This document shows, in pieces, positions 26,192 to 34,441 of a DNA stretch of 64,000 nt. Source of the DNA: Halomontanus rarus (lineage in GTDB: Archaea; Halobacteriota; Halobacteria; Halobacteriales; Natrialbaceae); assembly GCF_017357405.1 (NCBI RefSeq), contig NZ_CP071597.1, positions 2,108,001 through 2,172,000 on the forward strand. Reading direction: 5' to 3'. The notes under the pieces are model-generated. The model saw nothing but the letters and a program-made list of their open reading frames with translations. It had not been told where the DNA came from and searched no databases. Position 1 is the stretch's first letter. Each line of letters opens with the position of its first letter. Made by a program: the position numbers and the translations under genes.

Positions 26192-26434
26192 TTATCCGCC
26201 CTTGATCAACCGGAGGACCGTCACGAAGTCGGATTCGACCGGCTGATCCTCCGGAACGGGGCGGCCGTCGACGAGGACGCTCACTTCGTGCGGACTCAGG
26301 TCGACCTCGGCGAGGAGGTCGGCGTAGGTGGCTGCTCCGCCCGCGTCCGCGTTTGCGGAAGCCGGCGAGACCGCGGGCTCCTCGAGGTCGATCTCGTGGG
26401 TGTCCTCGCCTTTGACGTCGACGGTGACGCGCAT
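26192..26434 (-). CDS. samp2: Ubiquitin-like small archaeal modifier protein SAMP2
   Basis: SAMP2 is both a protein modifier attached to lysines through its C-terminal Gly-Gly by the E1-like UbaA, and a sulfur carrier for tRNA thiolation. The 80-residue protein has the beta-grasp start MRVTVDVKGE, then TYADLLAEVDLSPHEVSVLVDGRPVPEDQPVESDFVTVLRLIKGG (by position), almost the same as the haloarchaeal SAMP2 pattern, with the terminal GG intact. Compared with the usual ~66 residues it has about 14-18 extra, Ala/Pro/Ser-rich residues inserted near position 18-34. The E1 (UbaA) gene is not in the window. Confidence 0.92.
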   Translation of the reverse strand: MRVTVDVKGEDTHEIDLEEPAVSPASANADAGGAATYADLLAEVDLSPHEVSVLVDGRPVPEDQPVESDFVTVLRLIKGG

Positions 26435-26575
26435 GGTCTCCCTTTTGACCAGCCGGACTTGAGCGCGTCGCTCGTGTGGCGTGGCGTGTGCAGTGTTCGC
26501 ATTCCCCTCGAACGGTCGGTGGCTGAGGGGTGGCGATCGGCGTCCGGTGTCCGTCGGTCGACCGTCGACGGCCGA

Positions 26576-27724
26576 TCAGTTCGTCGTCCGATCGTCAGCG
26601 TCGGAACTCGAGCGAGTGCGAGCGGTAGTGCCGGGGCCGGGGCCACCCTGGGATACCCCGACAGGCGAGTCCCGGCCTCGGTGACGCCGGGCGTGGGTGT
26701 ACAACCCCACCGAGAGCGCACCGAGGCCGAGCAGGAACAACAGCAGATTGGCCAGCCCGCCGACGATCGGGACCTGCGCGAGGAGTGCGCCGCCGACCAG
26801 ACCGACGACGAGCGCGAGCCAGCGGTTGTCCGTTCCCGCCCGCGAGAGCAGCCACGCCGCGGCCGCGAAGCGGCCGTAGACGATCCCGATCCAGCTCACG
26901 AGTGCGAACACGAACGCGCCCGCGATGGTGAGCGGGATCCCGACGATCGTGATCGCGGCTGCGATCAGGAGAATCGGCACGGCCACGAGCACGCCCAGCC
27001 CGACGAGGCCGGTGCGAACGGGGTCACTCGCGACGCGCTCGGCGACGCCGCGCGAGAACCCCGGGAACAGCGCGAGCAACGCCGCCCCCAACAGCAGGTT
27101 CAGCGCGAGCGCGTAGACGGCGAACAGCCAGGACGCGATCGGCTGGATCGTCGGCGCGACGTCGAACCCGAGCGTCGAGTCGCGAGTGATCTCACCCGCG
27201 ACGGTCGCCGTGTTTCCCTGCAGATTGCCGTCGTAGCGCAGGTCACCTCCGATGGCGGCGGCCTCGCCCAACCGGATCGTCTCGGCGCCGACCGTCACGT
27301 CGCCGTCGATCGTCCCGTCGATGTCGACGTTGCCCGCACCGGCCTCGAGCGCGCCGCGGATGGTCGCCCCCTCCGCGACGACGAGGTTACCGCTGCCGGT
27401 TGCGACGTCACCCTCGACGGTGCCGGTGATCTCGACGTTGCCGGCGGCGGCGCTGACGTCACCCTCGACGGTCCCGTGAATGTAGACGTTACCGGCGAGC
27501 CCGCTCACGTCGCCGGTGACCGTCCCGCCCTCTCGAACGACGACCGTCCCCGCGACGCCGCTCAGCCCCGAGACCGTCTCGCCGTCGTCGACGACGACGG
27601 TGCCGCCGACGCCCGACTGCGATCCGGATTGCGCGAGTGCGAACCCGGGGAGCATCCCGACGACGACGGCGACGATCAGGACCAGTACGAGGAGTTGTTT
27701 GGGAGACGGTCTCGAGGGAGTCAT
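26576..27724 (-). CDS. Bactofilin-like polymer-forming domain protein with membrane C-terminus
   Basis: A 382-residue protein. An N-terminal signal peptide or helix (about residues 9-32, ending GFALAQ) precedes a beta-solenoid of short repeats (about 40-190: GTVVVDDGETVSG, GNVYIHGTVEGDVSAAAGNVEITGTVEGDVATG), as in bactofilins and polymer-forming cytoskeletal proteins. Four to five transmembrane helices follow (about 205-350). The tail is Gly/Ser/Arg-rich. The solenoid is therefore probably outside the cell. The ATG at 27724 is chosen so that the signal peptide has a short n-region. Role: envelope or shape-related, by analogy only. Confidence 0.8.
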   Translation of the reverse strand: MTPSRPSPKQLLVLVLIVAVVVGMLPGFALAQSGSQSGVGGTVVVDDGETVSGLSGVAGTVVVREGGTVTGDVSGLAGNVYIHGTVEGDVSAAAGNVEITGTVEGDVATGSGNLVVAEGATIRGALEAGAGNVDIDGTIDGDVTVGAETIRLGEAAAIGGDLRYDGNLQGNTATVAGEITRDSTLGFDVAPTIQPIASWLFAVYALALNLLLGAALLALFPGFSRGVAERVASDPVRTGLVGLGVLVAVPILLIAAAITIVGIPLTIAGAFVFALVSWIGIVYGRFAAAAWLLSRAGTDNRWLALVVGLVGGALLAQVPIVGGLANLLLFLLGLGALSVGLYTHARRHRGRDSPVGVSQGGPGPGTTARTRSSSDADDRTTN

Positions 27725-27939
27725 ACCGAGAGATACGCGCCAGGACGGCATAAAGACGTATTCGGAATGACATCATTAGTGAGGGTCGTCGTTCGCGAGG
27801 GAACTGGAACGGTCAGAAGGCGTTACACGGCATCCGTCGTCTCCACACGGTCGTCGATCCCGCCGCCGGACGTCCGTTCGAGATCGCGACGAGAACGTCC
27901 TTCGGGGTACTTATGGGGAACCCACCCCTTTCCCGCGAC

Positions 27940-28947
27940 ATGAGCGAGGCCGACGCCGACACCGAACCCACCGAGTCCGCGGCGGGCCGGACCGAAGTCT
28001 GGATCGAGAAGTACCGGCCGGAACTGCTCGAGGACATCAAGGGCCACGAGAACATCGTGCCGCGGCTGAAACGCTACGTCGAGACGGACGACCTGCCGAA
28101 CCTCATGTTCGCAGGGCCAGCGGGCACGGGCAAGACGACTGCGGCGGTCGCGATCGCCCGCGAACTGTACGACGACGACTGGCGGGACAACTTCCTCGAG
28201 CTCAACGCCTCCGACGAGCGCGGGATCGACGTCGTCCGCGACCGGATCAAGAACTTCGCGCGGGCCTCCTTCGGCGGCTACGACCACCGGATCATCTTCT
28301 TGGACGAGGCTGACGCGCTCACCAGCGACGCCCAGTCAGCACTCCGCCGGACGATGGAGCAGTTCTCCCACAACACCCGCTTCATCCTCTCGTGTAACTA
28401 CTCGAGTCAGATCATCGACCCCATCCAGTCGCGCTGTGCCGTCTTCCGCTTCACGGAGCTCTCCGACGAGGCCATCGAGGCGCAGGTTCGCGAAATCGCC
28501 GCCGAGGAAGGGATCGAGACCACCGACGACGGCGTCGAAGCGCTGGTCTACGCCGCCGCCGGCGACATGCGCAAGGCGATCAACGGCCTGCAGGCCGCCG
28601 CGGTGATGGGCGAAACCGTCGACGAGGAGACCGTCTTTACGATTACCGCGACCGCACACCCCGAGGAGGTCGAGGCGATGGTCGAACGCGCGGTCGCCGG
28701 GGACTTCACTGCGGCGCGGGCTGGCCTCGAGGACCTGCTCACCGAGCGCGGGCTCGCCGGCGGCGACGTCATCGACCAACTCCACCGCTCGGCCTGGGAG
28801 TTCGACTTAGAGGAGAAAGCCACCGTGCGACTGCTCGAGCGACTGGGCGAGGTCGACTACCGGATCACGGAGGGGGCGAACGAGCGCCTGCAACTCGAGG
28901 CGATGCTGGCGTCACTCGCGCTCGAGAGTGGGTCGGAGTCGGAGTGA
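27940..28947 (+). CDS. rfcS: Replication factor C small subunit
   Basis: RfcS is the AAA+ subunit of the clamp loader that places PCNA on primed DNA. The 335-residue protein has Walker A GPAGTGKT (59-66), Walker B with DEAD (122-125), the SRC arginine-finger motif (164-166), sensor 2 [11 protein letters not shown] (about 213-223) and the RFC collar domain to the end. No intein interrupts it. The ATG at 27940 is preferred: a TATA-like GTACTTATGG at 27907-27916 lies 24-33 bp upstream. The second RFC genes are not in the window. Confidence 0.96.
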   Translation: MSEADADTEPTESAAGRTEVWIEKYRPELLEDIKGHENIVPRLKRYVETDDLPNLMFAGPAGTGKTTAAVAIARELYDDDWRDNFLELNASDERGIDVVRDRIKNFARASFGGYDHRIIFLDEADALTSDAQSALRRTMEQFSHNTRFILSCNYSSQIIDPIQSRCAVFRFTELSDEAIEAQVREIAAEEGIETTDDGVEALVYAAAGDMRKAINGLQAAAVMGETVDEETVFTITATAHPEEVEAMVERAVAGDFTAARAGLEDLLTERGLAGGDVIDQLHRSAWEFDLEEKATVRLLERLGEVDYRITEGANERLQLEAMLASLALESGSESE

Positions 28948-29023
28948 GTGCGGACTCGAACCGATCTCGTACTCGCCACCCGCAGCCGGCCGAGGAAACC
29001 CGACCGTAACGCAGCCCGCGCCG

Positions 29024-31861
29024 TCAGGCGTCGGCGTCGGACTCGAGAAACATTGCATCCGGATCGGGCGATTCGAAGTCGGTGACGGAGACGTCCCGAA
29101 CCTCGAACCGGGCGCCGCCGTCCACACTGTCGGTGACCGAAATCGTCCAGCCGTGGGCTTCGACGATCCGTTCGACGATGCGGAGACCGTAGCCGGTGCC
29201 GTCGTCGACCGTCGTGTACCCCGAGTCGAAGATCGTCTCGCGGTCGGCCGGCGGGATTCCGACGCCGTCGTCGGCGACGAAGAAGCCGTCGTCGGTCGCG
29301 CCGATGCGAACCGTCACGGCGTCTTCGGTCTCGCTTTCGGTTGCCGGTTCCGCGTCGGACGACCGCCCGTGTTCGACAGTGTTTCGAATCAAGTTCTCGA
29401 GTAGCTCGGTCAATCGCACCCGATCGGCCTCGAGGATGTCGTCGCGCTCGAGGACGAGTTCCGCGGTATCGGTTCCGACGTTGTCCCACGCCCGTCGCGC
29501 GCTGTCGTGGACCGCGACGGGTTCGGTGTCGGCGATCACGTCGTCGCGGCGGGCGAGCGCGAGTAACCGATCGAGGAGCGCCACCATCCGTTCGTGTGCG
29601 GCGTCGACCTCCGCGAAGTGCTCGTCGTCGCCGGTCTCGTTCGCGAGTTCGAGATAGCCGCGGGCGACGTTCAACGGATTGCGCAGGTCGTGTTCGACGA
29701 TATCGACGACCGCCTCGAGTCGATCGGTTTTGGCGGCGAGTTCCCGTTCGCGACGGTTCCGGTCGGTGACGTTCGAGTAGATCGCGAAGCCGTCGCCGGG
29801 GTGATCGCCGGACTCGAGCGGGACGCACGTGACGACGAAGTCCCTGACGCCTGTGGTCGTCCGGCGACGGCTCTCGAGTTGCTCGTTCTCGCCGTTTCGG
29901 AGCCGTCTATTGAGCGTTTCGGCCTCCGCCTCGAGCCCCGGCGGGACGATGTAGTCGTCGACGTTCTCGCCGACGATCGCCTCGCGGTCGTAGCCGAAGA
30001 CCGACTCGAACGGGGGGTTGACGTCTCGGACGATCGGGTCGCCGTCGTCGAACTCGTAGTGAACCACCGGATCGGGAACGTTCTCGAACAGGTCCGAGAG
30101 TCGGTCGTGTTCGGTCTCGAGGGTCGCATCGGTACGGACTCGAGCGCGGACGGTCGCGGTGATCGTCGCGAGGAGTTCGACCGACTCGCGGGCAGGGGCG
30201 TCGAACGCGTCGGCGCCCTCGGCGACGGCCTGGAGGACGCCCTCGTCGCCGACGGGAACGCTCAGGAGCGAGCGGTGCTGGCGACCGTTCCGGCCGTTCT
30301 CGAAGACGGCGCTCTCGCCGGTTCGAAACGTTCGTTCGGCGATGCTGGCTTCGGTTTCGGTTTCCGTTCCAGTTTCAGTTCTGATTCCGGTTCCACGTTC
30401 GATCCCGCGTTCCAGGTTCGATTCTCCCCGATCGTCAGTATCGAGATTTCCAGTACCAGCGTCCGGATCCGCGATCTCGACGTCAGTATCGGAGTCGGCG
30501 TCAACAGCACCATCGGCGTCGGCGTCGAGAACGACCGACTGCGACTCGACGAGCGCCGGCGGGGCACCGTCGCTTTCGGCGACGGGAACGAGACGCCCCT
30601 CCTCGACGGCCAACAGCCAACACTGGTCGACGCCCAGGAGGGTCTCTGCGGCCTCGAGCGTACGCTCGTACAGTTGCGCTCGCGCTCGAGCACCGACGAC
30701 GCCGTCGAGCGCCTCGGAGAGCGTCGCGATCGTTTCCCGTTCGGTCGCTCGAGTCGGCGGGTTCCGTGTTGGGTTCCCGTTTGTCGTTGGGTGGTTCCGG
30801 TTTCCGTCTTCACCCTCGTCCTCGTCTTCGTCTCCGTCTCCGGTTTCGTTTTCGCTCTCGTCATCGTCCTCGTTCCTGCCCCCGGCTCCACCTTCGGCTC
30901 CACCGTCACCGTCACTTCCACCCCTCCCCGTAGCCGAACCGCCCTGATGGACAGCGGGCGCTGCGATCGGTTCGGCATCGGTCGCCGGGCGTTCGAGCGC
31001 GACGGTGGCAGCGTCGGCATCGGCGTCGGTGTTGGTGTCGACATCGGAGTCGCGAGACTCGTCGTCCGGACGGACGGTAACGACGGCTTCGGTCTCGATC
31101 CCCGTCCCGCGTCGCTGCTCGCGAGCCCCGACGCGCAACGCGAGCGGAATCACCGTTCCATCGGTCGTCACCGTCGCCGTGACCGTCGTGTGTTCGTCGT
31201 CCCCGTCGACGACGCGGTCGATCGCGTCCTCGAGCGTCTCGAGATCGGCCGTCGACAGCGTTCCCGCGGCTTCCAGCGCCTCGAGGGGAACGTCGCGAAC
31301 CGTCGTCGCGTCGATGTCGAGCAGGTCGCCGACCCACTCGTTGGCGTAGGTGAGTCGCCCCCGATGGTCGACGGTGAACACGCCTTCCGGGAGCGATTCG
31401 AGGAGGGCGGTGTCAGACTCCGTGCCGGCCTCGGGGAGCGCTTTTCGGTCGGACTGCGTGCGTCGGCCGTGACTGATCCACGCGATCTCGTCGACCAGAT
31501 GGGCCAGTCCGTCCTCGTCGTCGACCCGGTCGCGCCGGACGTAGCCGTCGACGCCGTCGGTCGACCGAGCCGCCGTCGGCCCGTACGAACCGTCGGTGTA
31601 GAGCACCAGCGGCGTCCCCCGGCACGCGTCTGCGACCTCGAGCAAGTGAGCGCCGGCCGCGGTCGTCGGCGTCTCGGCGAAGACGACGCAGTCGACGCGG
31701 GGTGCTCGCTCGCGGATCGTCTCGAAGTCGGTCGCTCCCTCGACGACGAACTCGAGATCGTCCGCCGTCGAGACGGGTGCGGCGCGCTCGAGTGCAGCGG
31801 CTCCGTCGCGGGCGTCCGTCTCGGCAGCGGCGATGTACAGGATCGTACGCACGTCGGTCAT
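29024..31861 (-). CDS. Multidomain histidine kinase (pseudo-receiver, PAS, GAF, PAS)
   Basis: A 945-residue soluble kinase. Residues about 5-120 are a receiver-like fold (TILYIAAAETDARDGAAAL) whose phospho-acceptor position reads VVFAETP, so the Asp is missing. A PAS domain (about 150-260) follows, then a long disordered D/E/G/N linker (about 270-370), a GAF domain (about 385-590) interrupted by another acidic T/E/D repeat, a second PAS (about 610-715), the H-box VEHDLRNPLNVARG and HATPase motifs NLIRNTVEHG, DDGVGI and GTGYGLRIV. This VEHDLRNPL-type core differs from the SHDLQEP type of the other two kinases here. It probably phosphorylates a regulator encoded elsewhere. Confidence 0.93.
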   Translation of the reverse strand: MTDVRTILYIAAAETDARDGAAALERAAPVSTADDLEFVVEGATDFETIRERAPRVDCVVFAETPTTAAGAHLLEVADACRGTPLVLYTDGSYGPTAARSTDGVDGYVRRDRVDDEDGLAHLVDEIAWISHGRRTQSDRKALPEAGTESDTALLESLPEGVFTVDHRGRLTYANEWVGDLLDIDATTVRDVPLEALEAAGTLSTADLETLEDAIDRVVDGDDEHTTVTATVTTDGTVIPLALRVGAREQRRGTGIETEAVVTVRPDDESRDSDVDTNTDADADAATVALERPATDAEPIAAPAVHQGGSATGRGGSDGDGGAEGGAGGRNEDDDESENETGDGDEDEDEGEDGNRNHPTTNGNPTRNPPTRATERETIATLSEALDGVVGARARAQLYERTLEAAETLLGVDQCWLLAVEEGRLVPVAESDGAPPALVESQSVVLDADADGAVDADSDTDVEIADPDAGTGNLDTDDRGESNLERGIERGTGIRTETGTETETEASIAERTFRTGESAVFENGRNGRQHRSLLSVPVGDEGVLQAVAEGADAFDAPARESVELLATITATVRARVRTDATLETEHDRLSDLFENVPDPVVHYEFDDGDPIVRDVNPPFESVFGYDREAIVGENVDDYIVPPGLEAEAETLNRRLRNGENEQLESRRRTTTGVRDFVVTCVPLESGDHPGDGFAIYSNVTDRNRRERELAAKTDRLEAVVDIVEHDLRNPLNVARGYLELANETGDDEHFAEVDAAHERMVALLDRLLALARRDDVIADTEPVAVHDSARRAWDNVGTDTAELVLERDDILEADRVRLTELLENLIRNTVEHGRSSDAEPATESETEDAVTVRIGATDDGFFVADDGVGIPPADRETIFDSGYTTVDDGTGYGLRIVERIVEAHGWTISVTDSVDGGARFEVRDVSVTDFESPDPDAMFLESDADA

Positions 31862-32011
31862 GACTCCGGCTTCCGTGGGTGGAGGGATGGGTGTCGGTCG
31901 GCGAGGATGCGAATTCTGTCTTTACAAAGTGTGTGTCACAGCTATTAATCTGTTGGACGAATCGGGTTGTGAGTCCTCGAACGTCTGCGAGCTACGACGT
32001 ATCGGAGACGG

Positions 32012-32563
32012 TCAGACGTTCAGCGACCAGATCGTGTAGTTCAGCACGGTCGCGAAGCCGATCCAGCACAGGTAGGGGACCAGAAGCGCCGCCGCCCGCC
32101 GGTCGACGCGGCCGAACGCGACGACGGTGGCGACGACGAGTGCGAACAACGCGACGATAATCCCGAGCGCCAGTAGCGGCATCTGCAGGCCGAAGAACGC
32201 GGGCGTCCACGTCACGTTGACCGCCAGTTGCAGCCCGAACAGGGCGACCGCGATCCGAGATGCACGCTCCTCGAGTCCGCGGTCGCGACGATAGACCAGA
32301 TAGAGTGCGATTCCGAGCAGCGTGAACAACAGCGTCCACACCGCGCCGAACACCCAGCCCGACGGGTAGAACCACGGTTTCTCGAGCGCGCGAAACCACG
32401 CCGTGTCGGGACCGGCGAGCAGTGCGGGAGCGGCTCCGACGACGTTGACGCCGACGACGAACGCGAGGAGCGTTGCGACCGAGCGTGCGGTGGACGGATC
32501 GCTCGCGGTCGAATCCGAACTCGAACTCGAGTTCGAGCGCGTGACGGCGTGATCCGATGGCAT
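32012..32563 (-). CDS. tspO: TspO/MBR family tryptophan-rich sensory protein
   Basis: A 183-residue protein with five transmembrane helices, matching the TspO fold. Key family residues are visible: WFRALEKPWFYPSGWVFGAVWTLLF (about residues 55-79), LYLVYRR, LQLAVNVTWTPAFFG (about 112-126) and the final YLCWIGFATVLNYTIWSLN. TspO binds tetrapyrroles and sterols and in bacteria helps regulate photosynthesis or stress. The first ~28 residues are a Ser/Asp/Thr-rich extension. It is monocistronic. Confidence 0.93.
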   Translation of the reverse strand: MPSDHAVTRSNSSSSSDSTASDPSTARSVATLLAFVVGVNVVGAAPALLAGPDTAWFRALEKPWFYPSGWVFGAVWTLLFTLLGIALYLVYRRDRGLEERASRIAVALFGLQLAVNVTWTPAFFGLQMPLLALGIIVALFALVVATVVAFGRVDRRAAALLVPYLCWIGFATVLNYTIWSLNV

Positions 32564-32653
32564 AGGGGGAACGACACCGGCGACGGCTGTAAGTCTTGGC
32601 GGGTCGAAACGGGAGCGGAAAACGAGTGGAGGGCGAGAGCGAACCGCGCCGAG

Positions 32654-33346
32654 TCAGGACTCGAGCGGCCGGTGGTCGCGTCCAGTCCCGACGGCGGCCC
32701 GAACCCAGACCCCCCAGTACGTACAGACGATCACGGTCGGGACGAGCCAGAGCACCAGAAACGGGGTGTACAGTTCGAAAACGTGCTCGGGAACCGACCT
32801 GACGAACGAAATTGCCGAGAGCGAAGCCACCAGCGAGACGCTCGTGACGAACACCAGTAGATTCTCGTCGATCGACCGCGCGTTCCAGACCCGAAAACAC
32901 CCCGTAGCGCGGACGTCGGTGGCGTACAGCGCGACCGCCGCTCCGACCGCGCCGACGGTCAGCGCGATCATCATGTCGAGTCCGAGTACGTACCGCCTCG
33001 AGATGAATTCACCGAGTGTGACGGGGACGAGCGGGATCGCGAACGCCAGCCCCGGTCCGCCGTTCCACCCGGCGTAGGCGATCGGGACGACGGTAATCGT
33101 CGCCACCACGATCACGATGATGACCGCACTCAGCAGATCGAACCCCTGAGAGGTCGTCTCGAGCGGCGCGCCGCCGACCGTGAGCACGGTTCCGGCGTGA
33201 CTCGCGAGGACGAGCGCAACGAGGCCGACGAGAAACGCGATCGCGTACCGCGTTCGGCGACTGTCGGTGCCGAGCAGCGGGTGCTCGAGGAGGTCGGTGA
33301 CGAGCCCCATCCCGCGGCCGACGGTCGATCGGTGTTCCGTGCTCAC
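32654..33346 (-). CDS. Six-helix membrane protein, partner of Tat-exported protein (unknown)
   Basis: A 230-residue membrane protein with about six helices (about residues 34-53, 70-92, 97-120, 127-145, 160-180, 190-215). The start is GTG, sharing bases with the TGA stop of the upstream gene (GTGA at 33343-33346), so translation is coupled. No named family is recognised. Because it is coupled to a Tat-exported protein, a role at the membrane together with that protein is a reasonable inference. An ATG lies 12 codons further in (MGLVTDLL), but the coupling favours the GTG. Confidence 0.7.
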   Translation of the reverse strand: MSTEHRSTVGRGMGLVTDLLEHPLLGTDSRRTRYAIAFLVGLVALVLASHAGTVLTVGGAPLETTSQGFDLLSAVIIVIVVATITVVPIAYAGWNGGPGLAFAIPLVPVTLGEFISRRYVLGLDMMIALTVGAVGAAVALYATDVRATGCFRVWNARSIDENLLVFVTSVSLVASLSAISFVRSVPEHVFELYTPFLVLWLVPTVIVCTYWGVWVRAAVGTGRDHRPLES

Positions 33347-34107
33347 GTCGGGTTCACCTCGGGGCCGTCGTCGATATCGGATCCAGTTTCGGAAGTGTCC
33401 GCAGCGTCGGCATCGAGCTCGCGGTCACCCTCGCGGGACGTCGGCCACACGACCGACGCGTAGCCGTCGTGATCCGGATGCTCGGCGTTGTCCAGATCGA
33501 TCGCCGCACGCGAAACACCCCAGCCGTTCGCACGAAACAGCGCCTCGGCCACCCGCCGGCCGCGGTCGTAGGAGTCGATGACGTGAAACGGTCGAGCGGC
33601 GTCGTCCTCGTGGGCCTGGATGGAGACGACGTTCTCGAACTCCCAGCACCGGACGTGGAGCCGTCCGCTCGTGCCGTAGTAGGTCTCGGCGGCCGTCGCC
33701 TCCTGGAGAACGTAGCGCTCCGTCGATCGATCCCACGCGTAGCGCGTGTACTCCTCGAATTCCCGAGTCCAACCGGCGTCCTCGAAGACGCCAATTACCG
33801 TCTCGAGGTCGACGTCGGGTGCGTCCGCGAGCGGGACGACGACGTTGATCGGCGCGGTCGGTTCGAATCCCGTCTTCGTCGCCTGGAACTGGTAGCGTGC
33901 GATCGGAGTGGCGTCCTCGTCGGTGATCGGCTGGTCCGCCTCGAGCCAGGGCGTGTTCTCGGATTCGATCGCCGAATCTGCTGACTCGTCGGTCGTCCCA
34001 CTGACCGTCGCGGGCGACTCTGGCGGTGAGGGAACGATTACGAGTCCGGCCGCCGTCACGACACCGGCAGTAGCGAGTTTTCCGAGAAACGGTCGCCGCC
34101 CCGTCAT
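33343..34107 (-). CDS. Tat-exported protein with LssY C-terminal-like domain
   Basis: A 254-residue protein starting [21 protein letters not shown], a twin-arginine signal (RRPFLG) with a hydrophobic h-region. After a polar linker, residues about 80-215 ([34 protein letters not shown], then [29 protein letters not shown]) resemble the LssY C-terminal domain: a leading P-x-N-V-V, then an A-G-W and an H-x-R-x-W motif. The acidic tail is likely disordered. LssY-type domains are of uncertain function. The gene overlaps the six-helix membrane protein by 4 bp and is first in that operon. Confidence 0.6.
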   Translation of the reverse strand: MTGRRPFLGKLATAGVVTAAGLVIVPSPPESPATVSGTTDESADSAIESENTPWLEADQPITDEDATPIARYQFQATKTGFEPTAPINVVVPLADAPDVDLETVIGVFEDAGWTREFEEYTRYAWDRSTERYVLQEATAAETYYGTSGRLHVRCWEFENVVSIQAHEDDAARPFHVIDSYDRGRRVAEALFRANGWGVSRAAIDLDNAEHPDHDGYASVVWPTSREGDRELDADAADTSETGSDIDDGPEVNPT

Positions 34108-34441
34108 CGGCCACAGCACCGCCGATCGGGTCGACGCTCACCGTACCGGTACGTCACTCGCCGACACCGCCGTCCTGCAGTTTGGCCGATCGCGACGTCG
34201 GAATCCATTCGCGGTAACCTTAGGTATCCTATCTGTTATAATTTCCTATATTATGTGGAGAGCTTTTATGCGTCCGAGGGAGATGCCAAGTGAAGGTAAC
34301 CCGTGTGAGGCCGGCGAGGTGAGCACGGTCGAACACACTCGAGAACGCAACGCCGGTGTCGGAACCCTCACGGCCGTCGATACGTCGCGAATGGACGTTG
34401 CGGAACTGTTTTACTCTCTGCATGGCCAACCACACATAGGA
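34108..34441. other. Control region between a Tat-exported protein gene and alaS
   Basis: It holds an AT-rich block at about 34232-34280 with two TATA-like stretches (TGTTATAATTTCC, CTATATTATG) about 170-205 bp before alaS, and a nearer TATA-like GGAACTGTTTTACTC at 34399-34413, about 28-43 bp before the alaS ATG. The alaS frame is open through most of the region, but its codons there do not look like AlaRS. A long alaS leader from the distal promoter is possible; I see no obvious attenuator. Confidence 0.45.

Noticed and set aside
27181..27600. Repeat array in the bactofilin-like gene
   Set aside because: The regular repetition at DNA level reflects the beta-solenoid protein repeats and is explained by the coding sequence.
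29594..31948. Long plus-strand open frame of 784 codons opposite the large histidine kinase
   Set aside because: It lacks any recognisable domain and mirrors the codon positions of the kinase gene on the other strand.
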